From: a bacterium
GTDB lineage: Bacteria > Desulfobacterota > Binatia > HRBIN30 > CADEER01
Assembly: GCA_030430165.1 (NCBI GenBank)
Contig: JAUIGL010000004.1
Coordinates: 1 to 64,000, forward strand
Length of the DNA: 64,000 nucleotides
Direction of reading: 5' to 3'
In this document: in pieces, positions 6,534 to 16,427 of the stretch
Layout: each line of letters opens with the position of its first letter
Numbering within the stretch: position 1 is the first letter of the stretch
Position numbers and translations under genes: made by a program
Notes under the pieces: generated by a model
What the model was told of the DNA's origin: nothing
Database searches by the model: none
Seen by the model: the letters and a program-made list of their open reading frames with translations, nothing else

Positions 6534-7451
6534 ATGATTCTTCGCTCGATCCTGTTTGCAGTGCTCCTGTCCTCCGCGCCGGCTCTCGCCAAGTACTGTG
6601 GCGACGACGTCGGCGGCGCCGACGTTCCCTGCGCCTGCGGCGACGTCGTGGTCAGCAGCGTCGTCCTCGGTGAAGACCCGGTTGCGAGCGAGCGCTGCGA
6701 CGAGGTCGGCCTGGTCATCGAAGCGGCCTCGAGCGATCCGATCGTCATCGATCTCGCCGGGGCTACGCTGCGTGGCAACGGGCGCGGAGCCGGGCTGCTG
6801 GCGATGTACGGCGGCAGCGGCGGCGCGGCGATCACCAGCAGCGGCGGCGTGGCGACGCTCGAAGGCTTCTCGACCGGGGTCAGCTCGTCGGCGGCCGACG
6901 GAATCGGCCTCTTGGAGAAGGTGGTCGTGCGGCAGGCCGGCCGTGACGGCATCCGCCTGCGCGGCAAGAACTGGACCGTGCGCGGCACCGAGGTGATCGG
7001 CGCCGGCCGCGACTCGTACGTGCTGACCGGTCACCAGTTCAAGGCCGAGGGCAACGTCAGCCGCGCCAGCGGGCGCCACGGCTTCATGCTGATGGGGCAC
7101 TCGGGAACGCTGGCCGCGCACAACCGGGCGCTGCAGAGCAACGGTTTCGGTTTCATGGTCGCCGGCGGCGGTCATGTGATCACCGATTGCGAGGCGAGCG
7201 GCGGTATGAAGACGGGCATGAAGCTGCTCGCCGGGGACCTCGAAGTCGAGCGTTGCACGGTCGACGGCAATCTCGGCGACGGGATCGCCGGACACGGCAT
7301 CCGCTGGAAGGTCGGCGACAACATGGCGTCGGCCAACGCCAAGGACGGTATCAACGTGCGGGGGTCGATCCTCGATCTCGGCGGCAATCGCGGCGTCGGC
7401 AACGGCGGCCCGGTGCAATGCCAGATCTCCGCCAAGCCGTGCGTCGAGTGA
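6534..7451 (+). CDS. Secreted right-handed parallel beta-helix protein
   Basis: From ATG 6534 this is 305 residues with a signal peptide (MILRSILFAVLLSSAPALA). Repeating short turns follow (GKNWTVRGTEV, GHQFKAEGNVS, GHSGTLAAHNRA, GGHVITDCEAS, GDLEVERCTVDG, GIRWKVGDN), as in pectate-lyase-like beta helices. Such solenoids usually bind or cleave polysaccharide, but no catalytic residues can be assigned, so the substrate is unknown. The first 40 mature residues hold five cysteines. The longer frame from 6360 lacks a signal peptide and is rejected. Confidence 0.75.
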   Translation: MILRSILFAVLLSSAPALAKYCGDDVGGADVPCACGDVVVSSVVLGEDPVASERCDEVGLVIEAASSDPIVIDLAGATLRGNGRGAGLLAMYGGSGGAAITSSGGVATLEGFSTGVSSSAADGIGLLEKVVVRQAGRDGIRLRGKNWTVRGTEVIGAGRDSYVLTGHQFKAEGNVSRASGRHGFMLMGHSGTLAAHNRALQSNGFGFMVAGGGHVITDCEASGGMKTGMKLLAGDLEVERCTVDGNLGDGIAGHGIRWKVGDNMASANAKDGINVRGSILDLGGNRGVGNGGPVQCQISAKPCVE

Positions 7452-7458
7452 GGAAGCG

Positions 7459-7818
7459 ATGAGTCTCGCCGATCGCAAGTGCGTGCCGTGCAAGGGCGGG
7501 GTTCCGCCTCTGACCCGGGCCGAGTACGAACCGCTTCTCGCCGAGGTCGACTCGTGGGAGGTGGTCGACGACCACCATCTGCAGCGGCTGTACCGAACGC
7601 GCAACTTCCGCGCGGCGCTCGACCTGGTCAATCAGATCGGCGAGATCGCCGAGGCGGAGTTCCACCACCCGGACATCGACCTCGCCTGGGGGCGGGTCGG
7701 CGTGAAGATCTGGACCCACAAGATCAACGGCCTGACCGAGAGCGATTTCTTCTTCGCGGCGAAGTGCGACCGCGCCTACGGCTCACTACCCGAGGACGCG
7801 TTGCCGAAGCAAGCTTAG
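7459..7818 (+). CDS. Pterin-4a-carbinolamine dehydratase-like protein
   Basis: This 119-residue protein carries the PCD/PhhB signature: FHHPDIDLAWGRVGVKIWTHKINGL resolves into the paired histidines followed by proline, the conserved tryptophan and the T-H-x-x-x-G-L segment. These enzymes dehydrate 4a-hydroxytetrahydrobiopterin; many bacterial copies without a phenylalanine hydroxylase are thought to serve other pterin or molybdopterin roles. The N-terminus adds CVPCKGG, a possible metal-binding pair seen in many bacterial homologues. No hydroxylase gene is nearby. Confidence 0.9.
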   Translation: MSLADRKCVPCKGGVPPLTRAEYEPLLAEVDSWEVVDDHHLQRLYRTRNFRAALDLVNQIGEIAEAEFHHPDIDLAWGRVGVKIWTHKINGLTESDFFFAAKCDRAYGSLPEDALPKQA

Positions 7819-7845
7819 TGCAGCCCATGAGCCAGGAAGAGCAGC

Positions 7846-7960
7846 CGCAGATGACGCAGATAGCCGCAGATCTCGAGACTCGAGGGGCTGCACCTGGTTT
7901 CGCCGGTGTCGTTGGCGGTGAACAGGGCGTCCTGGAAGATCTGAGTCATCTGCGGACTTC
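7846..7960. repeat. Inverted CCGCAGATGA-type repeat element upstream of the CPBP gene
   Basis: CCGCAGATGACGCAGATAG near 7846 and CTGAGTCATCTGCGG near 7955 are inverted copies about 80 bp apart. The same words recur at 20515-20938. The element abuts the start of the CPBP protease gene and may have replaced its leader. Confidence 0.55.
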
Positions 7961-8116
7961 ATTCTGACCGAGGCTTCGCCGATCGTTCACGTCGGGTTTC
8001 TGGTAGCTGTCCTGGTCGCCTTTGTCGGGGCTGGGGCGGTCGTTGATTGGGTTTGCCGCGGCAACGATGTCGTCGCCTGCCAGAGCGGCGGCGGACAGTT
8101 CGCGCTGCTGGTTCTG

Positions 8117-8593
8117 TTGCGGGCGGCGGTCGGTATTCCGCTGGTCCTCGTGTGGCGTCGTTCGATGCCGCGTTGGGACGGCGGCAATCCTCTGATCGCT
8201 CACTTTTGGCTGGGGTGGGCGGTGCTGGCGACTTTGGTGCAAGTCGCCTTGCCGGGCGACGAGTTCTCGGCCCGCGTTGCCTTGGGGACGCGACCTGTCT
8301 GGCTGTTGTGGTTTGCCATGCTGATCGCCGCTCCGTGGTTCGAGGAGTTGCTCTTCCGCGGTGCTCTGCTCGACTTGTTCGCCGGCCGCTCCAGGGTTCT
8401 CGCGGCATGCGCGACATCGGCCGCGTGGGTTCTGGTGCACGGGCAGTACGATGCATTCGGCGCATTGGTGTTGTTCGCGCTCGGATTGTTCCTTGCGGGC
8501 CTGCGCTTTCGCAGCGGCGGGATTGCGGCACCGATCGGCGCCCATATGCTGTGGAACGGCGCCGCGTTGCTGATTCTTCGGGCCGTGTCGTGA
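8117..8593 (+). CDS. CPBP family intramembrane metalloprotease
   Basis: The conserved core is clear: EELLFRG (the EExxxR motif), then a membrane helix with LVHGQYDAF, then a third helix with GAHMLWNG supplying another catalytic histidine. These are the CAAX-protease/bacteriocin-processing (Abi) hallmarks. Such proteins are polytopic inner-membrane zinc peptidases with roles in processing, immunity or signalling. The start is uncertain: TTG 8117 is the first usual start, but the frame is open back to 7922 and encodes a further convincing helix (HVGFLVAVLVAFVGAGAVV) with only ATT or CTG as possible starts. A repeat element sits right there, so the native start may have been lost. Confidence 0.75.
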   Translation: MRAAVGIPLVLVWRRSMPRWDGGNPLIAHFWLGWAVLATLVQVALPGDEFSARVALGTRPVWLLWFAMLIAAPWFEELLFRGALLDLFAGRSRVLAACATSAAWVLVHGQYDAFGALVLFALGLFLAGLRFRSGGIAAPIGAHMLWNGAALLILRAVS

Positions 8594-8685
8594 AGCGCAT
8601 CGCCGGCGTAGGCTTGCGCTGGCGGTCGGCGGATGGTTTTTGTGCCGAACTGCGTGCGACCTTACACAAGCTCAGGAGCGAATGA

Positions 8686-10203
8686 ATGAAGTTGGATGTT
8701 TCCTCGACCCCCCTGTCTCATTTTGAAGTCGATTTGATCGCGATTCCCGTTTTCGAAGGGCGGCTCGACGAGCCCGGCCGCTTCCAGGAGATCGATCAAT
8801 CGCTCAACGGGCGGCTGACCCGGCTCGCCGAGCTCGAAGGCTTCGAGGGGAAGAGTGAGCAGCTCCTGGTCTACAATCCCGACGGCAAGCTCGGCGCATC
8901 GCGCGTGATGCTGTACGGAATGGGGCCGCGCGCGGAGTTCACTCCGCCCGACGCGCGCCTGCTCGGAGTCGCGGCGATCAAGGCCGGTCGCGGTTGCAAG
9001 GCCAAGACGCTCGGCATCGCCATGCCGCGCGCGGCGAAGTCGAAGGTCGATGCGGTTCTCGAGGGCATCGGTTGCGGCGTTACCCTCGGCGAGTATTCCT
9101 TCGACGAGTTCAAGAGCGAGACCAAGCCGTCGGAGCTCGAAGAAGTGATCGTCAATTCCAAGGAGTTGGCCGGACCGCGGCAGCGCACCGCCAGAGCGAG
9201 GCTCGAGTGGGGGGCGACGGTCGGCGCGGCGACCAATCGCGCGCGCGACCTGGTCAACGGCCCGGCGAACGACGTCACCCCGGAGCGGCTCGCCAAGGAG
9301 GCGCGTGAGATCGCCAAGAAGCACGGCCTCAAGGTCAAGATTCGCAACCGCGCCGAGTGCGAGAAGCTCGGCATGGGGCTGTACCTGGCGGTGGCGCAGG
9401 GCGCCTCACGCGAGCCGCGCTTCATCCACTTGCAGTACGAGCCGGCGGGCAAGCCGGTGCGCACTGTCGCGCTGGTCGGCAAGGGCGTGACCTTTGACTC
9501 GGGCGGTTTGTCGATCAAGCCGGCCAAGGCGATGGAAGAGATGAAGTGCGACATGGCGGGCGGCGCCGCGGTGATCTCGGCGATGGCGGCGATCGCCGCC
9601 GCCAAACCGCCGGTGCGGGTGCACGCGGTGTGCGCGGCGACCGAGAACATGCCGTCGGGCGATGCCTACCGCCCGGGCGACATTTTCAAGGGTATGAGCG
9701 GGCGCACCGTCGAGGTGCTCAACACCGACGCCGAAGGGCGATTGACCCTCGCCGACGCAATCCACTTCGTGAATCAGGAGGGAGTCGACGAGATCCTCGA
9801 GATGTCGACACTGACCGGCGCCTGCATCGTCGCGCTCGGCAAGTACACGATGGCGGCTATGTCGAAGCACGAGGACATGGTGAAGCGCGTGCTCTCGGCC
9901 GCGGAGACGGCGGGCGAAGACATGTGGCGTCTGCCGTTGGTGCCGCGCATCGCCAAGGAGCTGAAGAGCGAGATCGCGGACTGCAAGAACATCGGCGGCG
10001 GCTACGGCGGCGCGATCAGCGCCGGACACTTCCTCCTGCCGTTTGCCGGCGATACGCCGTTCGTCCACCTCGACATCGCCGGCCCGGCGTTCGGCGACGG
10101 CCCGTGGGGGGTCAACCCGAAGGGCGGAACCGGGATTCCGGTTCAGACGTTGGTGCAGTACGTGACTCGGACCTTGCCGGAGAAGTTTGGCAAGAAGAAG
10201 TAG
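8686..10203 (+). CDS. pepA: Leucyl aminopeptidase (M17 family)
   Basis: The protein is 505 residues, the usual length for PepA. The C-terminal catalytic domain has VTFDSGGLSIKPA and MKCDMAGGAAV (metal-binding lysine and aspartates) and the M17 signature NTDAEGRLTLADA at residues 346-358 (metal-binding Asp and Glu, catalytic Arg). The N-terminal domain is less conserved. It removes N-terminal residues, preferentially leucine, from peptides in the cytoplasm and can also bind DNA in some bacteria. AGGAG lies about eight bases before ATG 8686. The stop codon is inside a 14-bp perfect hairpin. Confidence 0.96.
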   Translation: MKLDVSSTPLSHFEVDLIAIPVFEGRLDEPGRFQEIDQSLNGRLTRLAELEGFEGKSEQLLVYNPDGKLGASRVMLYGMGPRAEFTPPDARLLGVAAIKAGRGCKAKTLGIAMPRAAKSKVDAVLEGIGCGVTLGEYSFDEFKSETKPSELEEVIVNSKELAGPRQRTARARLEWGATVGAATNRARDLVNGPANDVTPERLAKEAREIAKKHGLKVKIRNRAECEKLGMGLYLAVAQGASREPRFIHLQYEPAGKPVRTVALVGKGVTFDSGGLSIKPAKAMEEMKCDMAGGAAVISAMAAIAAAKPPVRVHAVCAATENMPSGDAYRPGDIFKGMSGRTVEVLNTDAEGRLTLADAIHFVNQEGVDEILEMSTLTGACIVALGKYTMAAMSKHEDMVKRVLSAAETAGEDMWRLPLVPRIAKELKSEIADCKNIGGGYGGAISAGHFLLPFAGDTPFVHLDIAGPAFGDGPWGVNPKGGTGIPVQTLVQYVTRTLPEKFGKKK

Positions 10204-10222
10204 CCGACGGCTACTTCTTCTT
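10192..10222 (+). terminator. 14-bp perfect hairpin spanning the pepA stop codon
   Basis: Arms 10192-10205 and 10209-10222 pair perfectly around GAC. The left arm holds the final three codons and TAG. A G-rich array begins at once after it, as after trkH. Confidence 0.65.
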
Positions 10223-10268
10223 CAGGGATTAGGGGTTAGGGACTAGGGGTGGTGGCGGCTTGGCCGCT
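10223..10268 (+). repeat. G-rich array with GGGGTGGTGG box downstream of pepA
   Basis: AGGGATTAGGGGTTAGGG and ACTAGGGG run into GGTGGTGG and a short hairpin (GCGGCTTGGCCGC). This is the same module order as 2181-2240. It ends at the stop codon of the convergent DUF4838 gene. Confidence 0.6.
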
Positions 10269-13200
10269 TCATTGCTGGTTTTGGATTGGTAGGGTGGCTT
10301 GGAAGGGCGGGTTTTCTGGGAGCTCTTCTACGGTGACTCCGTAGACTGTCGCCAGGAAGGCGTAGGCGCCTTGTTCGTCGAAGCCTACCAGCTCGACCAG
10401 GAGGTCGACGACGTCTCTGGCCGAGATGTTGCCCTCGACGGTCATGGTTTCGCCGAAGCCGTTTTCGTCGAGCTGGGCGCTGAAGGTGACGTCGCCGAGG
10501 CCGATGAAGCGCGGCGAGCCGTCGCCGCCGACGATGCCGACGAGTTGCATGTCGAGGTCGACCAATGAGCTGTGGAACGGGTCCTCTTCGGGATCGAATG
10601 CCGCGACTTCGACGTCCGAGAAGAGGAAGCGTCCGCTGCCGGTGACGTCGGTGGCGATCGCCAGGTCGTCGCGGTCGGCGGCGAAGTAGAACGCCGGCGA
10701 GATGCCGCGGATGAACTCGATGGCAACCGGGTCGCTCGGGTGGATCAGGCTCAGGCTCGAGACCGGTGATGCTGCGCGCCGCTCGGTGCGGGCGACGAAG
10801 CCTTCGACCGGCAGCGGGGTGCCGTCGATCTCGATCGAACCGGTGATCGGGTAGACGAACGGGTCGCCGTAGGTGTGCTCGGTGACCGATGGATCGATCT
10901 CGGTGCCGTCGCCCAGTGAGACCGCGCCGTCGAGGGTAGGGAAGTCGGGCCAGTCGATGGTCAGCGAGGTGCCCGGATCGGCGAAGACGGGCTCGGATTT
11001 GAGTCGGGTCGAGCATCTCGCCGTCGACGACGTCCTGGGCGCGGTCCTGGCGGATGTGCCAGTAGGTGAGGAGGTGGGTCTTGGTGTGAACCCGGTACTC
11101 GTAGGTGGTGCCGTTGGGGACCGCCGTCTCGGCGGTCAGCCCGCCTCCGTAGACCTGTTCGGCCGGGTAACGGTAGGCCTGCTCGCGGCGCCGGATGACC
11201 TGCTCGGCGTCGGCCATGATGGCGGCGGCACTCTCGAGCAGCGGCGTCGCGCTGGCCGCCGGGTCCTCGTCGTCGCGGCGTTCGGCGGCGGCAAAGGCGA
11301 GGATCGCTTCGAACAGCTTGGCGACGTGGGCGGCGCGCAACCCGTTGATCTCGACGCCGTCGCGCACCTCGCGTAGCCAGGGGAGGCCGGCCTCCGGGAC
11401 CGAGGCTTCGATAGCGTTGAGACGGTCGGTCCACGCGGCGTAGGCGCTCGCCATCCGTGTCAGGTCGGCGAGGTCGCCGTCGCGGAACCGTTGCGCCTCC
11501 TGCTCGTCCCAGGACGCGACCTCGGGGAAGGTCACCGGCTGCGGGTGAAAGGTGAAGCCGGCGCGCACCGAGAGCTCCTCGGCCGGGTCTTCGCCGGTGA
11601 AGTAGGTGAACAGTCCGCCCGGACGCCCGGCCTGGTCGGTATCGTCGAGAAAGTCGGCTTGCTGTTGCTGCATCACCTCGTCGAGCACCGCGACCAGCTC
11701 GTCGCGCGCGGCGCAGCTGTCGGGCCAGGCGGCGGGATCGCACATCGGGTCGGCGAGCTCGCCGAGAACGTCGTCGAGCGAGACGTCGACGTTCCAGTGC
11801 CACATGCCGACGGCGTAGTCCTGCTGCCAGTAACCCCACTCGTGACCGCTGTTGAACTGCTTGTGGCGGCGGACGGTACCGCCTCGGTTCTCGAGCAGCG
11901 GTGTTACCAGCTCGATGTCGCGGCGCCGCGTCTTCATGTAGAGCGGCAGGTAGACCGGGATCGGATTGTCGTAGGACAGCCACCACGAGCTCTCGGGAAA
12001 CCACTCGAGCGGGCGGCCCTCGGCGCTGGCGCGCTGCATCAGGCAGAGCTTGTGGGCGAAAGTCACCTGGTTGTAGACGAAGGCCGCACCCTCGAGCGGC
12101 GGCAGCATCACCGTGTGCACGGAAATGCCGAGCCGCGGATCGGTGTGGTAGGCGAGGTCGTAGTAGTCGACGACGCCGCGGTCGTTGGTGCCGGGTGGGC
12201 AGCCGAGATCGGAGAAGTTGTCGACCGCTTGCCCGCCGGAGGTGTGGTTGTTGATGATCACCGGGATGTCGGGGCGCAGCTCGAGCGCACGCGCCCCGGC
12301 CCAGTTGATCCACTGCACGGTTTCGATGTCGGGCGTCACCGAGACCTCGGTGGGCCCGAAGTGAATGCCGAACTGAGTGGCGTCGGGTGTCGTCGCGAAA
12401 CGCTCCTCGACCAGCGTCTCGATCTGCTCCTGCACCGGGATCGGTGAGGACGGGTCGATTTGCGGCCGGCCGCCCTGCTGCACGTTGTGCAGCGTGATGC
12501 CGGTGCCGACGGTCATTCCGTAGAAATGGCGGAGGTCTTCGAGCTCCTGGCTGCGCTTGGCGCGTGCCTCGGCGGAGGCGACGCCACGCCCCGGACCGCG
12601 GAACGTTTCGCCGCGGTTCTTGATGCTCCACTCGGTGACGTGCACCGCTTCGTCGATCGGAAAATCTCCGTCGGAGAAGGCCTCGAGTTGCTCGAGCGGG
12701 TGCGGGCCGTGGAAGGTGAAGCCGCGGAAGCGGAAGTCGGGCAGGTAGTCGTCCGAGCCAGGGCGAGCGAGGGCGGTCGGCGTCGCGGCGCGAGCGCGCA
12801 GTTGGTCGGCAGGCACGCGCGGCACGTACTCTTCCTCGGGATGGTAGTAACGCACGCCTAGCCGGCGCAGCGCTTCGTAGAGGGCGTACTGTCGAGCCAG
12901 GCGAGACTCGCCGGCGAGGTAGACGACAGTTGCGCCGTGGTCGCCTCGCACCAGGCTGTTGGCATGACCGCCGACCTGATCGGTGACCAGGCGGTAGCCG
13001 CCCTCGGGGAGATCGGCGATCTCCCGGGCAGGCACGCGGTCGCCGGCTAGCCGCTCGGCGTCGAGCACTAGCGCCAACCCGGCGCCGGCTTCGGCGATGA
13101 TGCGTTCCACGGTCGCCGAGGAGGACGGAGGTGACAGGCGAACGACTCCCGGGGCGATACCGGCGATCCGTTCCAGGTAGTCGGTGGCAATTTCGAGCAG

Positions 13201-13353
13201 TCGGTCTCGCAGTGCGTCGTCGGCGCGATCGGCGACGACGACGATCGAGGCTGGCTCGACAGGCGGGGTCCCGCCTCCGTCGTCACTGTCGCAGGCGGTG
13301 ATTCCGACGGCGGCGAGAATTGCCAGTGCGCATGTGGGTCTGGAAATGTGCAT
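10269..13353 (-). CDS. DUF4838/GH67-N-like lipoprotein, interrupted by one frameshift
   Basis: From ATG 13353 the product has a lipoprotein signal ending in GITACDSDDGGG, so it is probably anchored by the cysteine. Residues about 30-170 contain YALYEALRRLGVRYYHPEEEY, typical of the N-terminal domain of alpha-glucuronidase-like and DUF4838 proteins. A long middle domain (around NNHTSGGQA and GHEWGYWQQDY) follows. The frame shifts near 11006-11008 in a GGG run; removing one base there joins it to a clean C-terminal frame (about 245 residues, including SGRFLFSDVEV) ending at 10269. Beyond the shift the first frame is only arginine-rich shadow. The joined protein would be about 1027 residues. Sequencing error or recent mutation are equally possible. 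A role in surface carbohydrate breakdown is inferred. Confidence 0.7.
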
Positions 13354-13697
13354 CAGCGAAGCATCGCAGATGGGCGGCGTTCGATCCAATCTGTTGGTGC
13401 AGCTTCGTAGTGGGTCAGCTCAGGTCACAACTGCGTCTCCCCGGGCGTACGGTCCGAACCCCGAATTCCCTCCCCCTCGCCAAGGGGGGACTTCAGGGGG
13501 GGGCAAATGGAAGACGAATCGGCCGAGGACGGAAGCTCCTTGCGTCGCTCCCCCTAGCCCCTCGTTGGCAAGGACGGGGATTCGGCGGTGCTCCCTTTAC
13601 CACTGCCCACAAATCAAGCAGCCCCGGTACGCGCAGCTTGGCCGCGCCGGGAGTTGGGACCAGGGTTCTTGGGTGGTGGCGGTTTCGCTGCAGTTGG
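13354..13697. repeat. Non-coding repeat-rich gap
   Basis: This gap holds GTAGTGGGTCAG (13408-13419), matching the end of the MITE-like elements, and CCACTGCCCA near 13600, similar to their other end. Between them lie CCCCTCGCCAAGGGGGG and related hairpins. A final GGGTGGTGG box with a short hairpin (13672-13690) matches the G-rich family. I see no gene. Confidence 0.45.
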
Positions 13698-16427
13698 CTA
13701 GGGGGTCGCGGCGCTCTCTCGGAGTGCGGCGAGTTGTTGGCTGTAGCGGTCGTCTTCGTCGAGGTATTGCAGCGAGTCGAGGACCCGGATCTGGCCGTGC
13801 GTGCTGCCGATGGCCTCGTACTCGCGCAGCGCTTCGACGTAGGTGTCGTGGGCGAACTGGCGTTGGCCGGACATCTCGGCGGCCTTGGCGAGCTCGATCA
13901 GGCCGGCGATGTGGGCGCGCGGTTGGTCGAGTCGTGCGACGAGATCGAGCGCGGTTTGCCGCTGGATCTCGGCGCCGAGCGGATCGCCGCCGCGTTCGGC
14001 GAGCAGGTAGAGCTCGGCGACGACCTCTAGTTGGCCTGCGTGGTCGTCGATCTCGGCGAACAACTCGGCGGCGCGGCGGTAGGAGGCGAGCGCGGCCTGC
14101 GGCCGGTGGTTGAATGCTTCGACCTCGGCGAAACGCCGGTGCGCCTCGGCCTGGCACCCGATCTTTTTGTTGTGCTCGCAGGCCTGGAGGACGAGTTGGT
14201 AGCGTTCGACGGCGACCGCTTCGGCGCCGAGCATGCGGTCGACGTCGCCCAGCTTGAGCAGGAGCCGCGCGCGATCCGCGCCGTCGAGGCGCTCGACGAT
14301 GGCGAGATACGCTTGCTGCGCCTCCACCCAGTTTCCCGAGGCGACCTCGAGGTCGCCGAGCTTCTCCAGGGTGCGCACCTCGCCGGCCGCGTCGTTTGCC
14401 AGCCGCCGCAGTGTCAGGGCTTTGTCGAGATCGGTGCGGACGGACCCGAGATCGGCCAGGGTCCAGTCGAGCTCGGCGAGGTCGTCGAGGGTGGCGGTAG
14501 CGGCTGCGATGTCGCCCCCGTCCTCGTGCATCTGTGCCAGCACGGCGGTTGCCTTGCGAGCGGAGTGGATCTGTCGGTTGCTCATGTCGAGAGCGATCAG
14601 CCGCTCGAGTAGCGGGATCTGACCGGCGCGGTCGTTGGTCTGATCGAGCTCGCCGAGGCGGTCGAGAAGAACCCGACGCAGCTGGCCGCGCTCGATCAGC
14701 TCGTTCTCGATTGCGTTCACTCGCAGTTGCGCCGATTCGATCTGGGCTTGGTTGCCGAGTCCGCGGTGGAGCGCGATCGCCTTCTCGTAGAGTCCGAGCG
14801 CGTGCGCTGGTGCACCATGTTGGTTCTCGAAGTCGGCCAGAACCATTGCCAGACGAGCTTCGTCGGCGTGTCGGCCGAGTTGCCCGAACGCGGCGATGGC
14901 GCGGCGCAGCTTGATGCGGGCGGTGGGGACGTCGTCTCGGCCAGCCGCGATCTCGCCTTCGGTCTCCAGCGCTCGCGCGGCTTCGAGCGGGCTGGATTGT
15001 TGCGCAGAGGGCTCGCCTTGCGACGCGATTGCCGAGCCGTCCTCGTTGCCGGGGAGGAAGGACGTGGCGGCGAAGACCAGGGCGACGATCGCCACGGTGC
15101 CGAGTCCGACGGCAGCAATGCGCGACCGCCATCCGGCGGCGGCTCCGGCCGCGACGGCGGGCGTGGGGACGATCGTATCCTCGGGCGGAAGTACCTTCGT
15201 CGGTTGCGGTCGGCGCTCGCGTCTCGGCGCGGTGGCCTGCCGGTCGTGCGCTTCGGCTGGATCTTGCGTGGGTGTGCGATGTGCGGCGGATGGCTCGGGG
15301 GCCTGCTCCGCTGGAGAGGCGGTCTCGATGGGCACTACCGGAGCATCGGGCTCGGCTGCCCGCGCGTTTGCGTCGGGTCGGACTTCCTCGGCCGGCGGCT
15401 CGGCCGCGACGGGCTCGTCGTTCGACACGACCTGGGCCGAAATTCGTTCGACCTCGAAGACGACGTCGTCGAAGTCGAGGTCATCGAGGTCGAGCGGCGC
15501 TTGGTTCTCGTCCGGGGCAGCCGCCTCGGTGGTTTGGATGGCTTGATCCGGCGCCGGTTGCAGCGGAGGGGGCTGTTCCGTTGTTTCGGGTAGAGCGTGC
15601 TGCAACTCGTCCGATTCCGGCACGTCGTCGGCCGCCGCTTCGAGCTCCGGCGGTCCGCTGTCGGCCGAGCGCTCACCCTCGGCCGGTTCGCGCAAACCGA
15701 GACTGTCGCGTTGTCGCTCGCAGACGAGGTGCATGATCTCGGGCGGCACGGCGCGCGGGTCGTCGGGTCTCTGGTCGAGGTTGATCTCGAGTAGTGCTTC
15801 GTTCGGTGCTTCCTGACACGAGGCTCGATAGGCTTGGCTGGCTTCGGCGTAGAACTGGTCGGCCAGCTGCGGATCCTCGTCACGCTGGAGCTCGGCGCCG
15901 CGATAGAAGACGTGGGCGCGCCCGAGCTCGTCGCCGGCGCTTTCGAACTCGACCAAGGCCTTCTCCAGAGTTGCGAGAATCTCGGTGCGGTCGCATTCGG
16001 TATCGGCGAGCCGATCGGTTTCGGCGACACCGAGCCAGCACATGGCGCTCGCCGCCGGGTTGCCGACCGCGGAGAAGCTTTGTTGCGCGGTGATGTAGAA
16101 GTCGCGCGCCCGGCGCCACTCCCGCTTGGCGCGGTAGGTCTCGGCGATGCCGTACTCGGCCTCCGCCTGCCCGGCGACCTCGCCGGCCTCGCGCAGCTCG
16201 CGTTCGACCATGCGGTAGCCGACCAGGGCGGCGTCGAATCTGCCGAGCGACAGATCGATCTCCGCCATCTTGGAGAGGATTCCGGCGTGCACCACCTTGT
16301 CGGTGCTGGCTTCCGGACTGGTCGCGCTATCGGCGAGTCGTCGCCGTGCCTGCTCGAGCTCGGCGACCGTTTCGGGAGGAAGCGGGTCGCGGTCGCCGGT
16401 CGGTACCGCACCGAGGCCGATCGACAT
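13698..16427 (-). CDS. Large TPR-repeat protein with one central membrane helix
   Basis: The start is taken at ATG 16427, with GGGAGG about eight bases upstream; it gives 909 residues. A frame extension to 16571 is possible but unsupported. Residues 1-230 and about 480-900 are helical tetratricopeptide-like repeats (for example ALVGYRMVERELREAGEVAG, ALGLYEKAIALHRGLGNQAQ). Between them lies a long acidic, proline-rich linker and a single hydrophobic helix (VGLGTVAIVALVFAATSFL, about residue 440). This suggests a protein with one TPR domain on each side of the inner membrane, acting as a scaffold. No enzymatic domain is seen and no function can be assigned. Confidence 0.75.
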   Translation of the reverse strand: MSIGLGAVPTGDRDPLPPETVAELEQARRRLADSATSPEASTDKVVHAGILSKMAEIDLSLGRFDAALVGYRMVERELREAGEVAGQAEAEYGIAETYRAKREWRRARDFYITAQQSFSAVGNPAASAMCWLGVAETDRLADTECDRTEILATLEKALVEFESAGDELGRAHVFYRGAELQRDEDPQLADQFYAEASQAYRASCQEAPNEALLEINLDQRPDDPRAVPPEIMHLVCERQRDSLGLREPAEGERSADSGPPELEAAADDVPESDELQHALPETTEQPPPLQPAPDQAIQTTEAAAPDENQAPLDLDDLDFDDVVFEVERISAQVVSNDEPVAAEPPAEEVRPDANARAAEPDAPVVPIETASPAEQAPEPSAAHRTPTQDPAEAHDRQATAPRRERRPQPTKVLPPEDTIVPTPAVAAGAAAGWRSRIAAVGLGTVAIVALVFAATSFLPGNEDGSAIASQGEPSAQQSSPLEAARALETEGEIAAGRDDVPTARIKLRRAIAAFGQLGRHADEARLAMVLADFENQHGAPAHALGLYEKAIALHRGLGNQAQIESAQLRVNAIENELIERGQLRRVLLDRLGELDQTNDRAGQIPLLERLIALDMSNRQIHSARKATAVLAQMHEDGGDIAAATATLDDLAELDWTLADLGSVRTDLDKALTLRRLANDAAGEVRTLEKLGDLEVASGNWVEAQQAYLAIVERLDGADRARLLLKLGDVDRMLGAEAVAVERYQLVLQACEHNKKIGCQAEAHRRFAEVEAFNHRPQAALASYRRAAELFAEIDDHAGQLEVVAELYLLAERGGDPLGAEIQRQTALDLVARLDQPRAHIAGLIELAKAAEMSGQRQFAHDTYVEALREYEAIGSTHGQIRVLDSLQYLDEDDRYSQQLAALRESAATP

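Noticed and set aside
10243-11000. Arginine-rich continuation of the DUF4838 frame
   Set aside because: It is out-of-frame reading. The adjacent frame gives a normal protein sequence ending at 10269.
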